Assembly: GCF_018555685.1 (NCBI RefSeq)
Contig: NZ_JAFLWW010000006.1
Location: 62,001-126,000, forward strand
Direction: 5' to 3'
From: Aminobacter anthyllidis
Lineage (GTDB): Bacteria; Pseudomonadota; Alphaproteobacteria; Rhizobiales; Rhizobiaceae
DNA: 64,000 bases
Position 1 is the first letter of the stretch. Each line of letters begins with the position of its first letter. A model generated the notes under the pieces. The model saw only the letters and a list, made by a program, of their open reading frames with translations, made no database searches and was not told where the DNA came from. The position numbers and the translations under genes are program-made. This document shows, piece by piece, positions 37,501 to 46,100 of this stretch.

Positions 37501-37824
37501 TTACTTGGTGCTGGCCTTGGCTTTCGCCTTGGCGCCGTCGCGCGTCACGACGGAGGCGGCAAAGCCGGCGACGCCGGTTGCCACACCCTTGACCTTGCGC
37601 ATCATGCGAGTGGCCACCGATGGCCGCTTTTCGGCCGCGGCCTTCTTCGGGCTTGCGGCTTTGGCCGGTTTTTCAGCGGCAGGCGTCACCTTCTTTGGCG
37701 CGCTCTTGCCGAATGCCGGCTTGGCTGCATCCTTGGACCGCTGGGCCAGCGCTGGGCCGGCACCCGCCTTCGATTGAAGTGCCTTGCCCATCTTCGGGGC
37801 AGCTTTCTTCGCCGTGGTCGCCAT
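37501..37824 (-). CDS. Histone-H1-like Lys/Ala-rich basic protein
   Basis: This 107-residue protein is dominated by Lys, Ala and Pro (TTAKKAAPKMGKAL, SAPKKVTPAAEKPAKAASPKK, AKAKAKASTK). It has only a short hydrophobic patch near residue 80 (GVATGVAGFAASVV). The composition is that of bacterial H1-like (Hc1/AlgP-like) DNA-associated proteins; no fold can be assigned. The patch could instead be a membrane contact. It is convergent with the GST gene (26 bases apart). Low-complexity composition makes homology calls weak. Confidence 0.7.
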   Translation of the reverse strand: MATTAKKAAPKMGKALQSKAGAGPALAQRSKDAAKPAFGKSAPKKVTPAAEKPAKAASPKKAAAEKRPSVATRMMRKVKGVATGVAGFAASVVTRDGAKAKAKASTK

Positions 37825-37920
37825 GGCTGTCGCCTCGCTGTTTCATGAATTTCTGGACGCGCATTTGCGAATCGTCCGCTGCGAGACAACGGGTAGGCTG
37901 CGGTTCGGTTCCGCTTGAGG

Positions 37921-38529
37921 TCAGATCACCAGATCGGCCTTGCGCCGCGCGGCGAGCACGCGGTCGATATTGGGCATGTCGTTGCTGTCGATCCAGTTGC
38001 GCGCGTCGGCGTCGGAGCGGCCATGCTCGCGCCAGCGCTCGACCAGCCGCCGCTCCAGTTCCTCGCGCGGTACGTCGACGAAGATGGTGAAGTCGAACAG
38101 CGGCTCAAGCCGCTGCCAGGGCTCTTCATCGAGCAGCAGGTAGTTGCCTTCGACGAGGATGAACTTGACGTCGGCGGTAACGATTTCCGCCGCCGCCCGC
38201 GACAGCTCGATGCTGCGGTCGAAGACCGGGATGGCGATGTCGGGTTCGGCGGCGCGCAGGCGCTTGAGCAGCACCTCGAAGCCGGCAAAGTCGAAGGTTT
38301 CTGGCGCGCCCTTGCGCGATCTCAGCCCCCTCTTTTCCAGCACGGCGTCGTCGAAGTGGAAGCCGTCCATCGGCACCACCGCGGCCGAACCTTCGGGCAG
38401 AACGTCGTGCAAGGCGGCGGACAGCGTCGACTTGCCCGATCCGGGCGGTCCGGCGATGCCGATCACGAAGCGCTCGGCATGGTGGGCGCGCTTGAACAGG
38501 GTTGCAGCGATGTGGGCGATTTCGGACAT
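37921..38529 (-). CDS. P-loop sugar/nucleoside kinase family protein (FrcK/uridine-kinase-like)
   Basis: This 202-residue protein has Walker A GIAGPPGSGKST near residue 24, a substrate-binding MDGFHFDD near residue 54 typical of the uridine kinase/pantothenate kinase-like group, VEGNYLLLDEEPW near residue 127 (Walker B-like), and the lid RREELERRLVERWREHG-type text. This group includes FrcK beside the fructose ABC transporter of Sinorhizobium, but here no sugar transporter is adjacent. ATG 38529 follows GGGGAGATCC. Substrate is unknown. Confidence 0.85.
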   Translation of the reverse strand: MSEIAHIAATLFKRAHHAERFVIGIAGPPGSGKSTLSAALHDVLPEGSAAVVPMDGFHFDDAVLEKRGLRSRKGAPETFDFAGFEVLLKRLRAAEPDIAIPVFDRSIELSRAAAEIVTADVKFILVEGNYLLLDEEPWQRLEPLFDFTIFVDVPREELERRLVERWREHGRSDADARNWIDSNDMPNIDRVLAARRKADLVI

Positions 38530-38595
38530 GGATCTCCCCGATGGTTTCGATGACATTCTGCCGCCGCACCCGTCAAAAATGAGGCGGCGGCTGCA

Positions 38596-39687
38596 TCACT
38601 TCAAGATCGGCTCGCCGATCCGCAGGAAGGTTTCGTCGAACGGCACCTCGCGGTGGCTGCCATCGGCGAAGGTGAGGCGCAGCCGGCCCGGCAGGGCTTC
38701 GACCTGCGATGGCGGGTCGCCGCCGTCCAGCGGCATCGCGCCGACCACCTGCCGGAAGGCGATGCGGCCACCGAGCGCAAAGGCTGTCTCGACACCTTCC
38801 TGCTTCAGCCAGTTGTCGCCGAGCGACGCGGCATGGCCGATCGCCGCGCGCCCGTCCTCGATGCCGAGCACGCCGTGCCGGCCGTTCCACGGCGCGTAAA
38901 AACGGCCGCCATTGCTGATCCACAGCATCGTGACGGGCAGCTCGGCCGGGTTTTTCAGCACCAGAACGACATCGGCCTCGGCCTTGCGCGCCACTGCCGT
39001 CCAACCCATGCTGCCATGATCGGCCTCGACGAGCGTGACGAAATCCTCGTGCCGGCGCACGGCGCTGTAGTCGGTGAGGTCTGTTTGCCCGCCGTCGGCG
39101 GCGGGGAAACGGGTGAGGTCGCTGCTGCGCGCGGGGTAGGCGAGCAGATGGGCGCCGCGCGCCGGGTCCGGCTCGGTGACATCGGGCGGGGTAGCGGCGA
39201 GCCGCTTCGGCGAAAAGGCCAGCCGCCCGCCATCGGCCATCTCGGTCATCGGGTGGTGGGCGACCGAGATCGCGCCCGACCCGCCGGTGAACGAATGCTC
39301 CTGGTACAGGAACGGGTGGCCGTCGCGCAGGATGAGCGTCTTTTCGACGACGGCGCCCATGATCTGGCGCTCGAGGCGAAAGCTTGCCCGACGCCCGCCC
39401 GCAACGGCATCGTCGGAAACCACCTGCCATTCGCTGTTGGCGCTCCAGCCATGCAGCGGTGCTGCTTCGACGTCGCTGCGCGAAAACGGCGCGCACAAGA
39501 AATCGCCCGACAGCCTGACCACGCCCTGCGGCAGCCCCTCGGGCAGGTCGTCCCGGCCGATCCACGGCGCACGGTGCAGCGGCTTGAGCGTACGTCCGTC
39601 GCCTTCAATGGCGAACTCGGTGAGGTGGCCGACGGCAAGATCGAGTGCGGCTGAAATTCCCTCGGCTTGGAATTTATGCTGGTTCAT
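38596..39687 (-). CDS. Hypothetical protein, possible galactose-mutarotase-like fold
   Basis: I do not recognise this 363-residue protein firmly. It is soluble, with no signal peptide, and rich in beta-type alternating text. Phrases such as LHGWSANSEWQV, FLYQEHSFTGGSGAISVAHHPMTEM and RFYAPWNGRHGVLGIEDG resemble aldose-epimerase-like carbohydrate-active proteins, which is a weak inference. It precedes the P-loop kinase on the same strand by 66 bases, which would fit a small carbohydrate module. ATG 39687 is chosen because the frame upstream runs antisense to the carboxypeptidase gene. Confidence 0.65.
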   Translation of the reverse strand: MNQHKFQAEGISAALDLAVGHLTEFAIEGDGRTLKPLHRAPWIGRDDLPEGLPQGVVRLSGDFLCAPFSRSDVEAAPLHGWSANSEWQVVSDDAVAGGRRASFRLERQIMGAVVEKTLILRDGHPFLYQEHSFTGGSGAISVAHHPMTEMADGGRLAFSPKRLAATPPDVTEPDPARGAHLLAYPARSSDLTRFPAADGGQTDLTDYSAVRRHEDFVTLVEADHGSMGWTAVARKAEADVVLVLKNPAELPVTMLWISNGGRFYAPWNGRHGVLGIEDGRAAIGHAASLGDNWLKQEGVETAFALGGRIAFRQVVGAMPLDGGDPPSQVEALPGRLRLTFADGSHREVPFDETFLRIGEPILK

Positions 39688-39963
39688 CGCCAAATCACCC
39701 CGCTGCATGGCGCAACAGAGCCGATTTGGCATCCCTCGCGCAAGCCGGCGGGTGTAACCAATATTCAACACCGCCGGCGCAACATGCATTTGCAGTGGCT
39801 GGCCAAATGGACGGAACGGCGTGCGTTCTGTAGTTTTCCGGCTGTTGCTGCCGGCCGGCATGTGACAAAGCCAGACTTTTGGCGACCACCGACAGGTTTT
39901 TCCTTGCAAGCCCAGATCCAACGCCTGCCTTTCAGATTTCCCCGGTTGCGGCAGTTCGGGCTG

Positions 39964-40944
39964 ATGCGCAATCTCGTGGCGCTGTTTGCGGTGGCTGCCT
40001 TGCTTGCCGGCTGTGCCACGACGGAGACGCTGAATGTCGCGCCGCAGCCGGCGCCGGACAAGTTTGCCGCGATCGTCGTCGACGCTTCCAATGGGCGCAC
40101 GCTCTACCAAGCCTATTCGACGGCACCGCGCTATCCCGCCTCGCTGACCAAGATGATGACGCTGTATCTGACCTTCGAGGCGATGCAGCAGGGGCGCGTT
40201 GCCAAGACCACGCTCATCCCTGTGTCGGAGAACGCCCGCTCGCAGCCGCCTTCCAAGCTCGGCTTCAAGCGTGGCGAGCAGATCGAGCTCGAATCGGCGA
40301 TCCGGGCGCTGGCGACCAAGTCGGCCAATGACGTCGCCGTGGCCGTCGGTGAATATCTTGGCGGCTCGGAAGAGGGTTTTGCCCGCCAGATGACGGCAAA
40401 GGCGCGCCAGCTCGGCATGACCAGCACCGTCTTCCGCAACGCCTCGGGCCTGCCCGACCCTGAGCAGCGCACCACGGCGCGCGACATGGCCGTACTCGGC
40501 ATGGCGCTGCGCAAGCATTTCCCGCAGCACTATTCCTACTTCTCGGCGACCGACTTCAATTTCCGCGGCAAGCGGGTGCGTGGCCACAACGACCTGCTCG
40601 GCCGGGTCAACGGCGTCGACGGCATCAAGACCGGCTACATCAGGGCCTCGGGCTTCAACATCGTCACCTCCGTCCAGGCCGACGGCCGCAAGCTGGTGAT
40701 CGTCGTCATGGGCGGTGATACGGCGCGCAAGCGTAACGCCCAGGTCGAGGAGATGATCGTGCGCTACATGCCGCAGGCGGCAGGCGGCAGCCTGGCGTCG
40801 TCGCTGTTCACCCCGGCACCGGCGGCCACCGCATTGGCAGCACCCTTGCCGGCACCCGCTAACCCCGGCATGCCCATACCGGTCGACACGTCCGCGACTA
40901 TCCAGCAGGGAGACGCACCTGTGCCGATGGGCGAGATCCAGTAG
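39964..40944 (+). CDS. D-alanyl-D-alanine carboxypeptidase (PBP5/6-like), lipoprotein
   Basis: The enzyme trims the terminal D-Ala from peptidoglycan stem peptides. The 326-residue protein has the three penicillin-binding motifs: S60-L-T-K63, S120-A-N122 and K222-T-G. The N-terminus MRNLVALFAVAALLAGCATT ends in a lipobox (LAGC), so it is a predicted lipoprotein anchored in an envelope membrane. The C-terminal 50 residues are a Pro/Ala-rich tail instead of the PBP5 beta domain with amphipathic anchor. An upstream in-frame start is possible, but then the lipobox would lie too deep. Confidence 0.92.
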   Translation: MRNLVALFAVAALLAGCATTETLNVAPQPAPDKFAAIVVDASNGRTLYQAYSTAPRYPASLTKMMTLYLTFEAMQQGRVAKTTLIPVSENARSQPPSKLGFKRGEQIELESAIRALATKSANDVAVAVGEYLGGSEEGFARQMTAKARQLGMTSTVFRNASGLPDPEQRTTARDMAVLGMALRKHFPQHYSYFSATDFNFRGKRVRGHNDLLGRVNGVDGIKTGYIRASGFNIVTSVQADGRKLVIVVMGGDTARKRNAQVEEMIVRYMPQAAGGSLASSLFTPAPAATALAAPLPAPANPGMPIPVDTSATIQQGDAPVPMGEIQ

Positions 40945-40966
40945 CGCCCTGCAGACGGCGCCAGGC

Positions 40967-41368
40967 TTAGGCCGGTGCGGTGTACTGATCGTCAGCGACG
41001 TGCTCGAGCCAGTCGACGGCGCGGCCGTCCAGCGCTTCCTGCAGCGCGATATGGGTCATGGCTGTTGTCGCCGCAGCGCCATGCCAGTGCTTTTCGCCCG
41101 GTGCGAACCACACCACGTCGCCGGTCCTGATCTCCTCGACCTTGCCGCCCCAGACCTGGGCCCAGCCGAGGCCGGAGGTGACAATCAGCGTCTGGCCGAG
41201 CGGGTGGGTGTGCCAGGCCGTGCGTGCGCCCGGCTCGAAGGTGACGGTGACGGCGCGCAGCCGGGCCGGTGCCGGGGCCTCGAAGATTGGATCCTGGCGC
41301 ACCGCGCCGGTGAAATAGTCAGGCGAGGGCGTTGCCGAAGGCCGCGAACCGCTGCGTTTGATGTCCAT
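40967..41368 (-). CDS. Cupin-domain protein
   Basis: This 133-residue single-domain cupin has motif 1 as [20 protein letters not shown] (two His and a Gln where Glu is usual) and motif 2 as [17 protein letters not shown]. It resembles YhhW/carboxymuconolactone-associated quercetinase-like cupins that bind a divalent metal. Function is unknown. ATG 41368 follows AGAGGAGACAAAA. It is convergent with the carboxypeptidase. The 242-base gap upstream of it (41369-41610) holds no gene I can support. Confidence 0.9.
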   Translation of the reverse strand: MDIKRSGSRPSATPSPDYFTGAVRQDPIFEAPAPARLRAVTVTFEPGARTAWHTHPLGQTLIVTSGLGWAQVWGGKVEEIRTGDVVWFAPGEKHWHGAAATTAMTHIALQEALDGRAVDWLEHVADDQYTAPA

Positions 41369-41610
41369 TTTTGTCTCCTCTGGTCGCCTTGTGGCCGCTC
41401 TCGTCGGATCGCGGAGCCCTTGCCGTTGCTACGCTATTCCGGACGGAAAGCCACTGCACGCTTTTCTTGGAACGTTGTTCCAGCGAGCGGGAATGCCTTT
41501 GTTGGTGGCCGTCATCCCGCTGGGTCGCGCACCGCTTTACAAGCCGCAGCAATGCCTTTTGGCGGCCGACAAGTCGAGCCAAGCTCCATCGATTGAGTAT
41601 CGTCGCTGCG

Positions 41611-42198
41611 TCAGTCCGGCAGTGCGACGATCGCTCGCCCGCTGGTCAGGTCGGTTATCATCCGCACGATCCCAGCCGTGTCGGCCACGGGCAGCGCCAC
41701 CACAAGCTCGGCGCCGGTCGCGGTGAAGGTCTCGGCTGTCATGCGCACGCCCGGCTGGGCCGCGAGCCGCGCCTGGACGATCGCCAGATCGGCGAAGCCG
41801 CAGGTGATTTTCGCTTCCACCGAGACGACGATTTCGGTCTTGGCCGCGGCGCGCAGGCAAGCCGCGGCCGTCCCGCCATAGGCGCGCACCAGCCCGCCGC
41901 TGCCCAACAGGATGCCGCCGAACCAGCGCGTGACGACGACGGCGATCTGATCGAGCGACTGGCCGTCGAGCGCCTGCAGGATCGGCTTGCCGGCAGTGCC
42001 GCTCGGCTCGCCGTCGTCGCTGAAGCGGTAGCCCGGGCCGATGCGCCAGGCCCAGCAATTGTGATTGGCACTGGCATCTGAATAGGCCGCGATGAACGCC
42101 TTCGCCGCAGCTTCGTCGGCAACCGGCCCGGCAACGGCCAGGAACCGGCTCTTCTTGATGTCCTGGGCGAAGGTTTCGGGCTGGGCGAGCGTGAACAT
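41611..42198 (-). CDS. YigZ/IMPACT family protein
   Basis: This 195-residue protein is of the UPF0029 (YigZ/IMPACT) family. Evidence is KKSRFLAVAGPV near residue 15, NCWAWRIG, the signature DDGEPSGTAGKPIL near residue 61 and VVVTRWFGGILLGSGGLVRAYG near residue 85. The C-terminal part is the ferredoxin-like domain. In eukaryotes IMPACT regulates GCN2; bacterial roles are unsettled. It is monocistronic, and its upstream gap leads to tRNA-Arg on the other strand. Confidence 0.93.
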   Translation of the reverse strand: MFTLAQPETFAQDIKKSRFLAVAGPVADEAAAKAFIAAYSDASANHNCWAWRIGPGYRFSDDGEPSGTAGKPILQALDGQSLDQIAVVVTRWFGGILLGSGGLVRAYGGTAAACLRAAAKTEIVVSVEAKITCGFADLAIVQARLAAQPGVRMTAETFTATGAELVVALPVADTAGIVRMITDLTSGRAIVALPD

Positions 42199-42394
42199 GT
42201 CTGGGCGTTAGACAATGCGGGGCGGGTCGTCGTCAATCGCGCCTCGGCGGGGATTATGCCACGACCGACAGCCGTGACATCCGATCGTTCGGCCTTGCGA
42301 TTTGCGACTTCCCCCGTTGAAGCTTGCCGCCGCATCGGTTATGAACGCGCGTCGTCCGGTGCGCCGGGCGTGTTCGGCGCGAATTCGCCGACGA

Positions 42395-42471
<77 letters not shown>

Positions 42472-42507
42472 GCCGTTTCGGCTCCTTCCGTCTTTGCCTT
42501 CCTCTGG

Positions 42508-42983
42508 CTAGAGGGGCACTTTCGCCACGCTGTCCTTGTAGTCCTGCTTCGGGTCACCCAGGCCCAGGAACATCTTGGCGCCGGCAACGAGGCTGGAAGC
42601 GTCCAGCCAGATCTGGGCTTCTGCCGGGTCGAACCGCAGCAGCCGAGCTTCGGATCATCCTTGCCCTTCTCGAACCACGCGGCCACGAAGCGGTTCCACA
42701 GCCGGTCGATCGTGGCGCGGTCGCTGTCGATCCTAAGCGTGCCATGGACGGTGGCAAACATGTCATGTTTCTTCGACGCGTAGACGAGCGTGGCTTTCCT
42801 GGCGCGTGTAAGCTTGCCTGCAAGCTCCGTGTCGCTTGCCGTGAAGAAGTAGATGGTCTTGCGGTCGCCGTCGAACTGCGCGGTCATCGGGCGCGGGTCG
42901 ATGCCGGAGACACTCACCATCACGGTCATGTCTGAACGTATCGACTTCCAGAACTTCGCTTCGAACTCTCTCTTGTCGGCCAT
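42508..42983 (-). pseudogene. Pyridoxamine-5'-phosphate-oxidase-like (general stress protein 26) gene with a frameshift
   Basis: The N-terminal 112 residues (EFEAKFWKSIRSDMTVMVSV, RPMTAQFDGDRKTIYFFTAS, WNRFVAAWFEKGKDDPKL) are those of the GSP26-type flavin-binding stress proteins. At about 42643-42646 one base is missing (CTCGGC where CTCCGGC is expected). Restoring it continues the family frame as RLLRFDPAEAQIWLDASSLV and ends [11 protein letters not shown] at TAG 42508-42510, a normal length of 158 residues. Without it the frame runs on into the antisense of tRNA-Arg. It is either a recent pseudogene or a sequencing error; the rest looks under selection. ATG 42983 follows AAGGAGACATTCACC. 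Confidence 0.82.
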
Positions 42984-43159
42984 GGTGAATGTCTCCTTGA
43001 AGCAGGTTCAACCCCTGGCGTCACGCGAGGTTCCATCTGGGCCGGCATTGGAATCGCCGCCGCAAAGCGCTAGCCGCGCGCCTTAGTACATCACCATGGA
43101 TGTTGAGAACGATCCGGATCTTGATCCCTCAGGAACATTGATCGGAGCACCGGCAATCA

Positions 43160-43181
43160 GGGGCGGCGTCTCCGCCGCCCC
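43160..43181 (-). terminator. Strong hairpin just after the autotransporter stop
   Basis: GGGGCGGCG-TCTC-CGCCGCCCC is a perfect nine-base-pair stem starting five bases after the autotransporter stop. There is no T tract after it on the minus strand, so it may be a Rho-dependent end or an mRNA-stabilising hairpin rather than a classic intrinsic terminator. Confidence 0.5.
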
Positions 43182-43186
43182 GATGA

Positions 43187-46100
43187 TCAAAAACTCACGC
43201 CGAGATTGGCCCTGAAGCTCTGGTCGACCGCACCACTGCCGAACTGGCCGGCATAAGTGACGCCGAGTGTGGCATCGGGCGTCAGCGTAAGATCCAACCC
43301 CGCTTCGACGATGGCCGTGTCCTTGGCGATCGGCGCGCCGGCGACGGTGAAGGCGCCACCGCTCTTGAAGGCCACGGAGGCCAGCGGCGTGACGTCGCCG
43401 AATGTGTGGCGCCAGCCGACCATGCCGTGCAGCTTGGCGTCCATGCCGCGGATGGCGATTTCGGTGCTGGCCCTGACGCCGAGCGTCGCAAACGTCGTCT
43501 CGGTGGTCGAGGTGGACGCGGTCAGCGCCGCCTGGCCGCCCTTTTCGGTGAAGCCGTCGGTCTTGACGTTGATATAGGCAAGCGCTGCGAAGGGCTCGAC
43601 GATCGCGTCGCCCTGCTGCAGCCGGTAGCTCGCCTCGCCGAAGACCTGGGTGGTGCCGGCATCGTAGCTGGCGGTCAGCTTGTCGTTGAAGTTGGCAAAA
43701 GCGACGGTGCGGCTGGTCTCGATGTCGGTCCAGCTGTAGGCGGCGCCGGCGCGCAGGCTGAACGCCTCCCACTGGCCGCCGGCGAAAACGCCGGCATGGT
43801 AGGCGCTGCTGTCGCCCGAGGAGGCGCGGTCGTGGGCATTGAAGCTGCCATTGCTGTAGCCGGCGAAGGCGCCGATGCGGACACTGTCGCCGATGCCGGC
43901 GTCGAGGCCGCCGATGAAGCCGCCGGTGGTGCGGCTGAAGGCGGCGGCGTTGCCGTCGCTGCCGGTCTTGCCCCAGGAGCCATAGGCCTGGCCCCAGAAC
44001 GCCATGCGCTCTGTCGTTGCTTCGGCAATGACAGGCCCGTCGGGACCATAGGCCATGACGGGCAGGGCGGCGGCCGTGCCGATGTCGCCGAAGGCGGCGC
44101 GGATACGGTCGTTGGCGGCACTGGCGAGGAAGCGGCTGTCCTCGACGAGCATGCCGCCGACGGAGGCGTGGACCTCGCCTGACAGCGCGTCGAAGGCCTT
44201 GCGTGCCGCGTCCTTGTCGAGATTGACGATCGCCTTGTAGATCGCGTGCTTGTTGCCCAGCCTGTCGGCCGCCCCGCCGGCGGCGAACTGGTTGCGGGTC
44301 GCGGCGATGTCGGTGAACTTGATGTCGTTGCGGTCGAGCGACAGGCCGACGGCGTTGCTGGTGTAGGTCAGCGTCGGCGTCAGGAAGGCTAGGTTGCTGG
44401 TAACCGAGGCGAACTGGCCGAGCACGCCGGTTGCCGCGGTCAGGATGGTGTATTGCGTCGACGGCGCGTAGTTGCCGCTGCCGGCCAGCACCTGGACGGT
44501 GCCGCCCGAGAGCGTCGCCTTGCCGGCGACGGAGAGCCTGTCCGACTTGGTCGTGTCGACATCGACCTGGAAGGTCGACCCAGTGGCGAAGCTGGCGTCA
44601 CCAGTCACGCTGAGCGTGCCGATCGAGCTGCCCGCGTTGACGGTCGAACCGGATTGCGCCGTGAGCTTGCCGATGATTCCGGTGCCGCCGAGGACAGCAC
44701 CCGAGGCGACCGTCACTGCCGACTTGGCGAGCGAGCCGTTCACCGAGAGCTTGCCGGCGCTGACTGTGGTGTCACCCGAGAGCAGGCTGGTGGCGGTCAA
44801 AGTGAGCGCGCCGGCGCCCGACTTGGTGAAGCTGCCGGTGCCGTTGATGGCGTTGGCGAAGCTGGCGTCGGTCGCCTGGTCGATGATGAAGGCGGCGTCG
44901 TTGAGGATCGCGCCGCTGCCGAAGCTGGTGGCCGAACCGGAGAGCGTGCCGGCGGAGATGGTCGTGCCGCCGGTGTAGCTATTGGTGCCGGTGAGTACGG
45001 TTTTCCCCGACCCGATCTGCTTGACCGCGCCGCTGCCGGAGATCGCGCCGGCGAATGTCAACAGGTCGGAGCGATTGAAGGCAAGCACGGCATTGTTCTC
45101 GACGTTGCCGATGATGGAGCCAGCCGTGCCGCCGATGCCGATCTGCAGCGTGCCGGCGCTGATCTTAGTGCCGCCGGCATAGCTGTTGGTACCGGTCAGC
45201 GTCAGCGTCTCCGAACCGGTCTTGGTCAGCTTGCCCTGGCCGGAGATCGTGCCAGATGCGGTGAGGTCGGCCCGGGTGTCGAACGTGCCGCCGGCCAGGC
45301 GCAGCTCGATGTCGCGTGCGGTGGTCATGGCTGCGGTGTTGGTCAGGATGCCGCCAACGAAGGTGAGCCCGCCCGAGGCGGCGCCGAGATTGCCGTCGGA
45401 CGAGATCGACAGCGTGCCGCCCTTGATGACAGTGCCGCCGGTGTAGCTGTTGGCGGCGCTGAGCACGAGCGTGCCGTAGTCGTCCTTGACCAGCCCGCCG
45501 GAGCCGGTGAGCTCGGATTCGATCGTGGCAATGGTGCCGGCACTCGAAGCCGTGCCGTCGCCGACGCGGATGGTGGTGGCGGCGTCATGAAGGCCGATCG
45601 CGTCACCCTTGATGACGTAGCCGCTGGCGAACTGCATGCCGGTAACCGATATGGCGCCCTGGCTGCCGTCGACGGTCACCGTGCCGGCGGTGCCCTGGAA
45701 GATGGCGTAGCCCGGTTGCGGCGCCATCGGCGCGTTGAAGGCACCGTCCTGCCGGGTCCAGTTGCCGCTTGCCGCGCTCCATGTGCCGTCGCCGCCGTCG
45801 ACGGTGCCGTTGTTGAGGTTGCCGCTGGCGCCGCCGTCCCAGAAGGCGAGTGCCGTGCCGCCGGTGTTGATCAGGTTGATCTGCTTGGCAACCTGCGTCT
45901 GGATGGTGAGGTCGCTGGCCTGGAAGGCGCCGGGCACGGTACCGATCACCAGCCCGTTGTCGGTCAGCGTGCCGCCATAATTGATCAGGCGATAGACGCC
46001 GGCGCCGAAATCGTTGCCGCCGCTGACATTGAGCTTGCCGTCGAGGATGAGGTCGCCGTCGACGTCGATGCGGTCGCTCTGGGCGCCGAGTTCGAAGTCG

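Noticed and set aside
39688-40587. N-terminal extension of the minus-strand hypothetical protein
   Set aside because: It lies antisense to the D,D-carboxypeptidase gene, which has all three catalytic motifs; the hypothetical protein starts at 39687.
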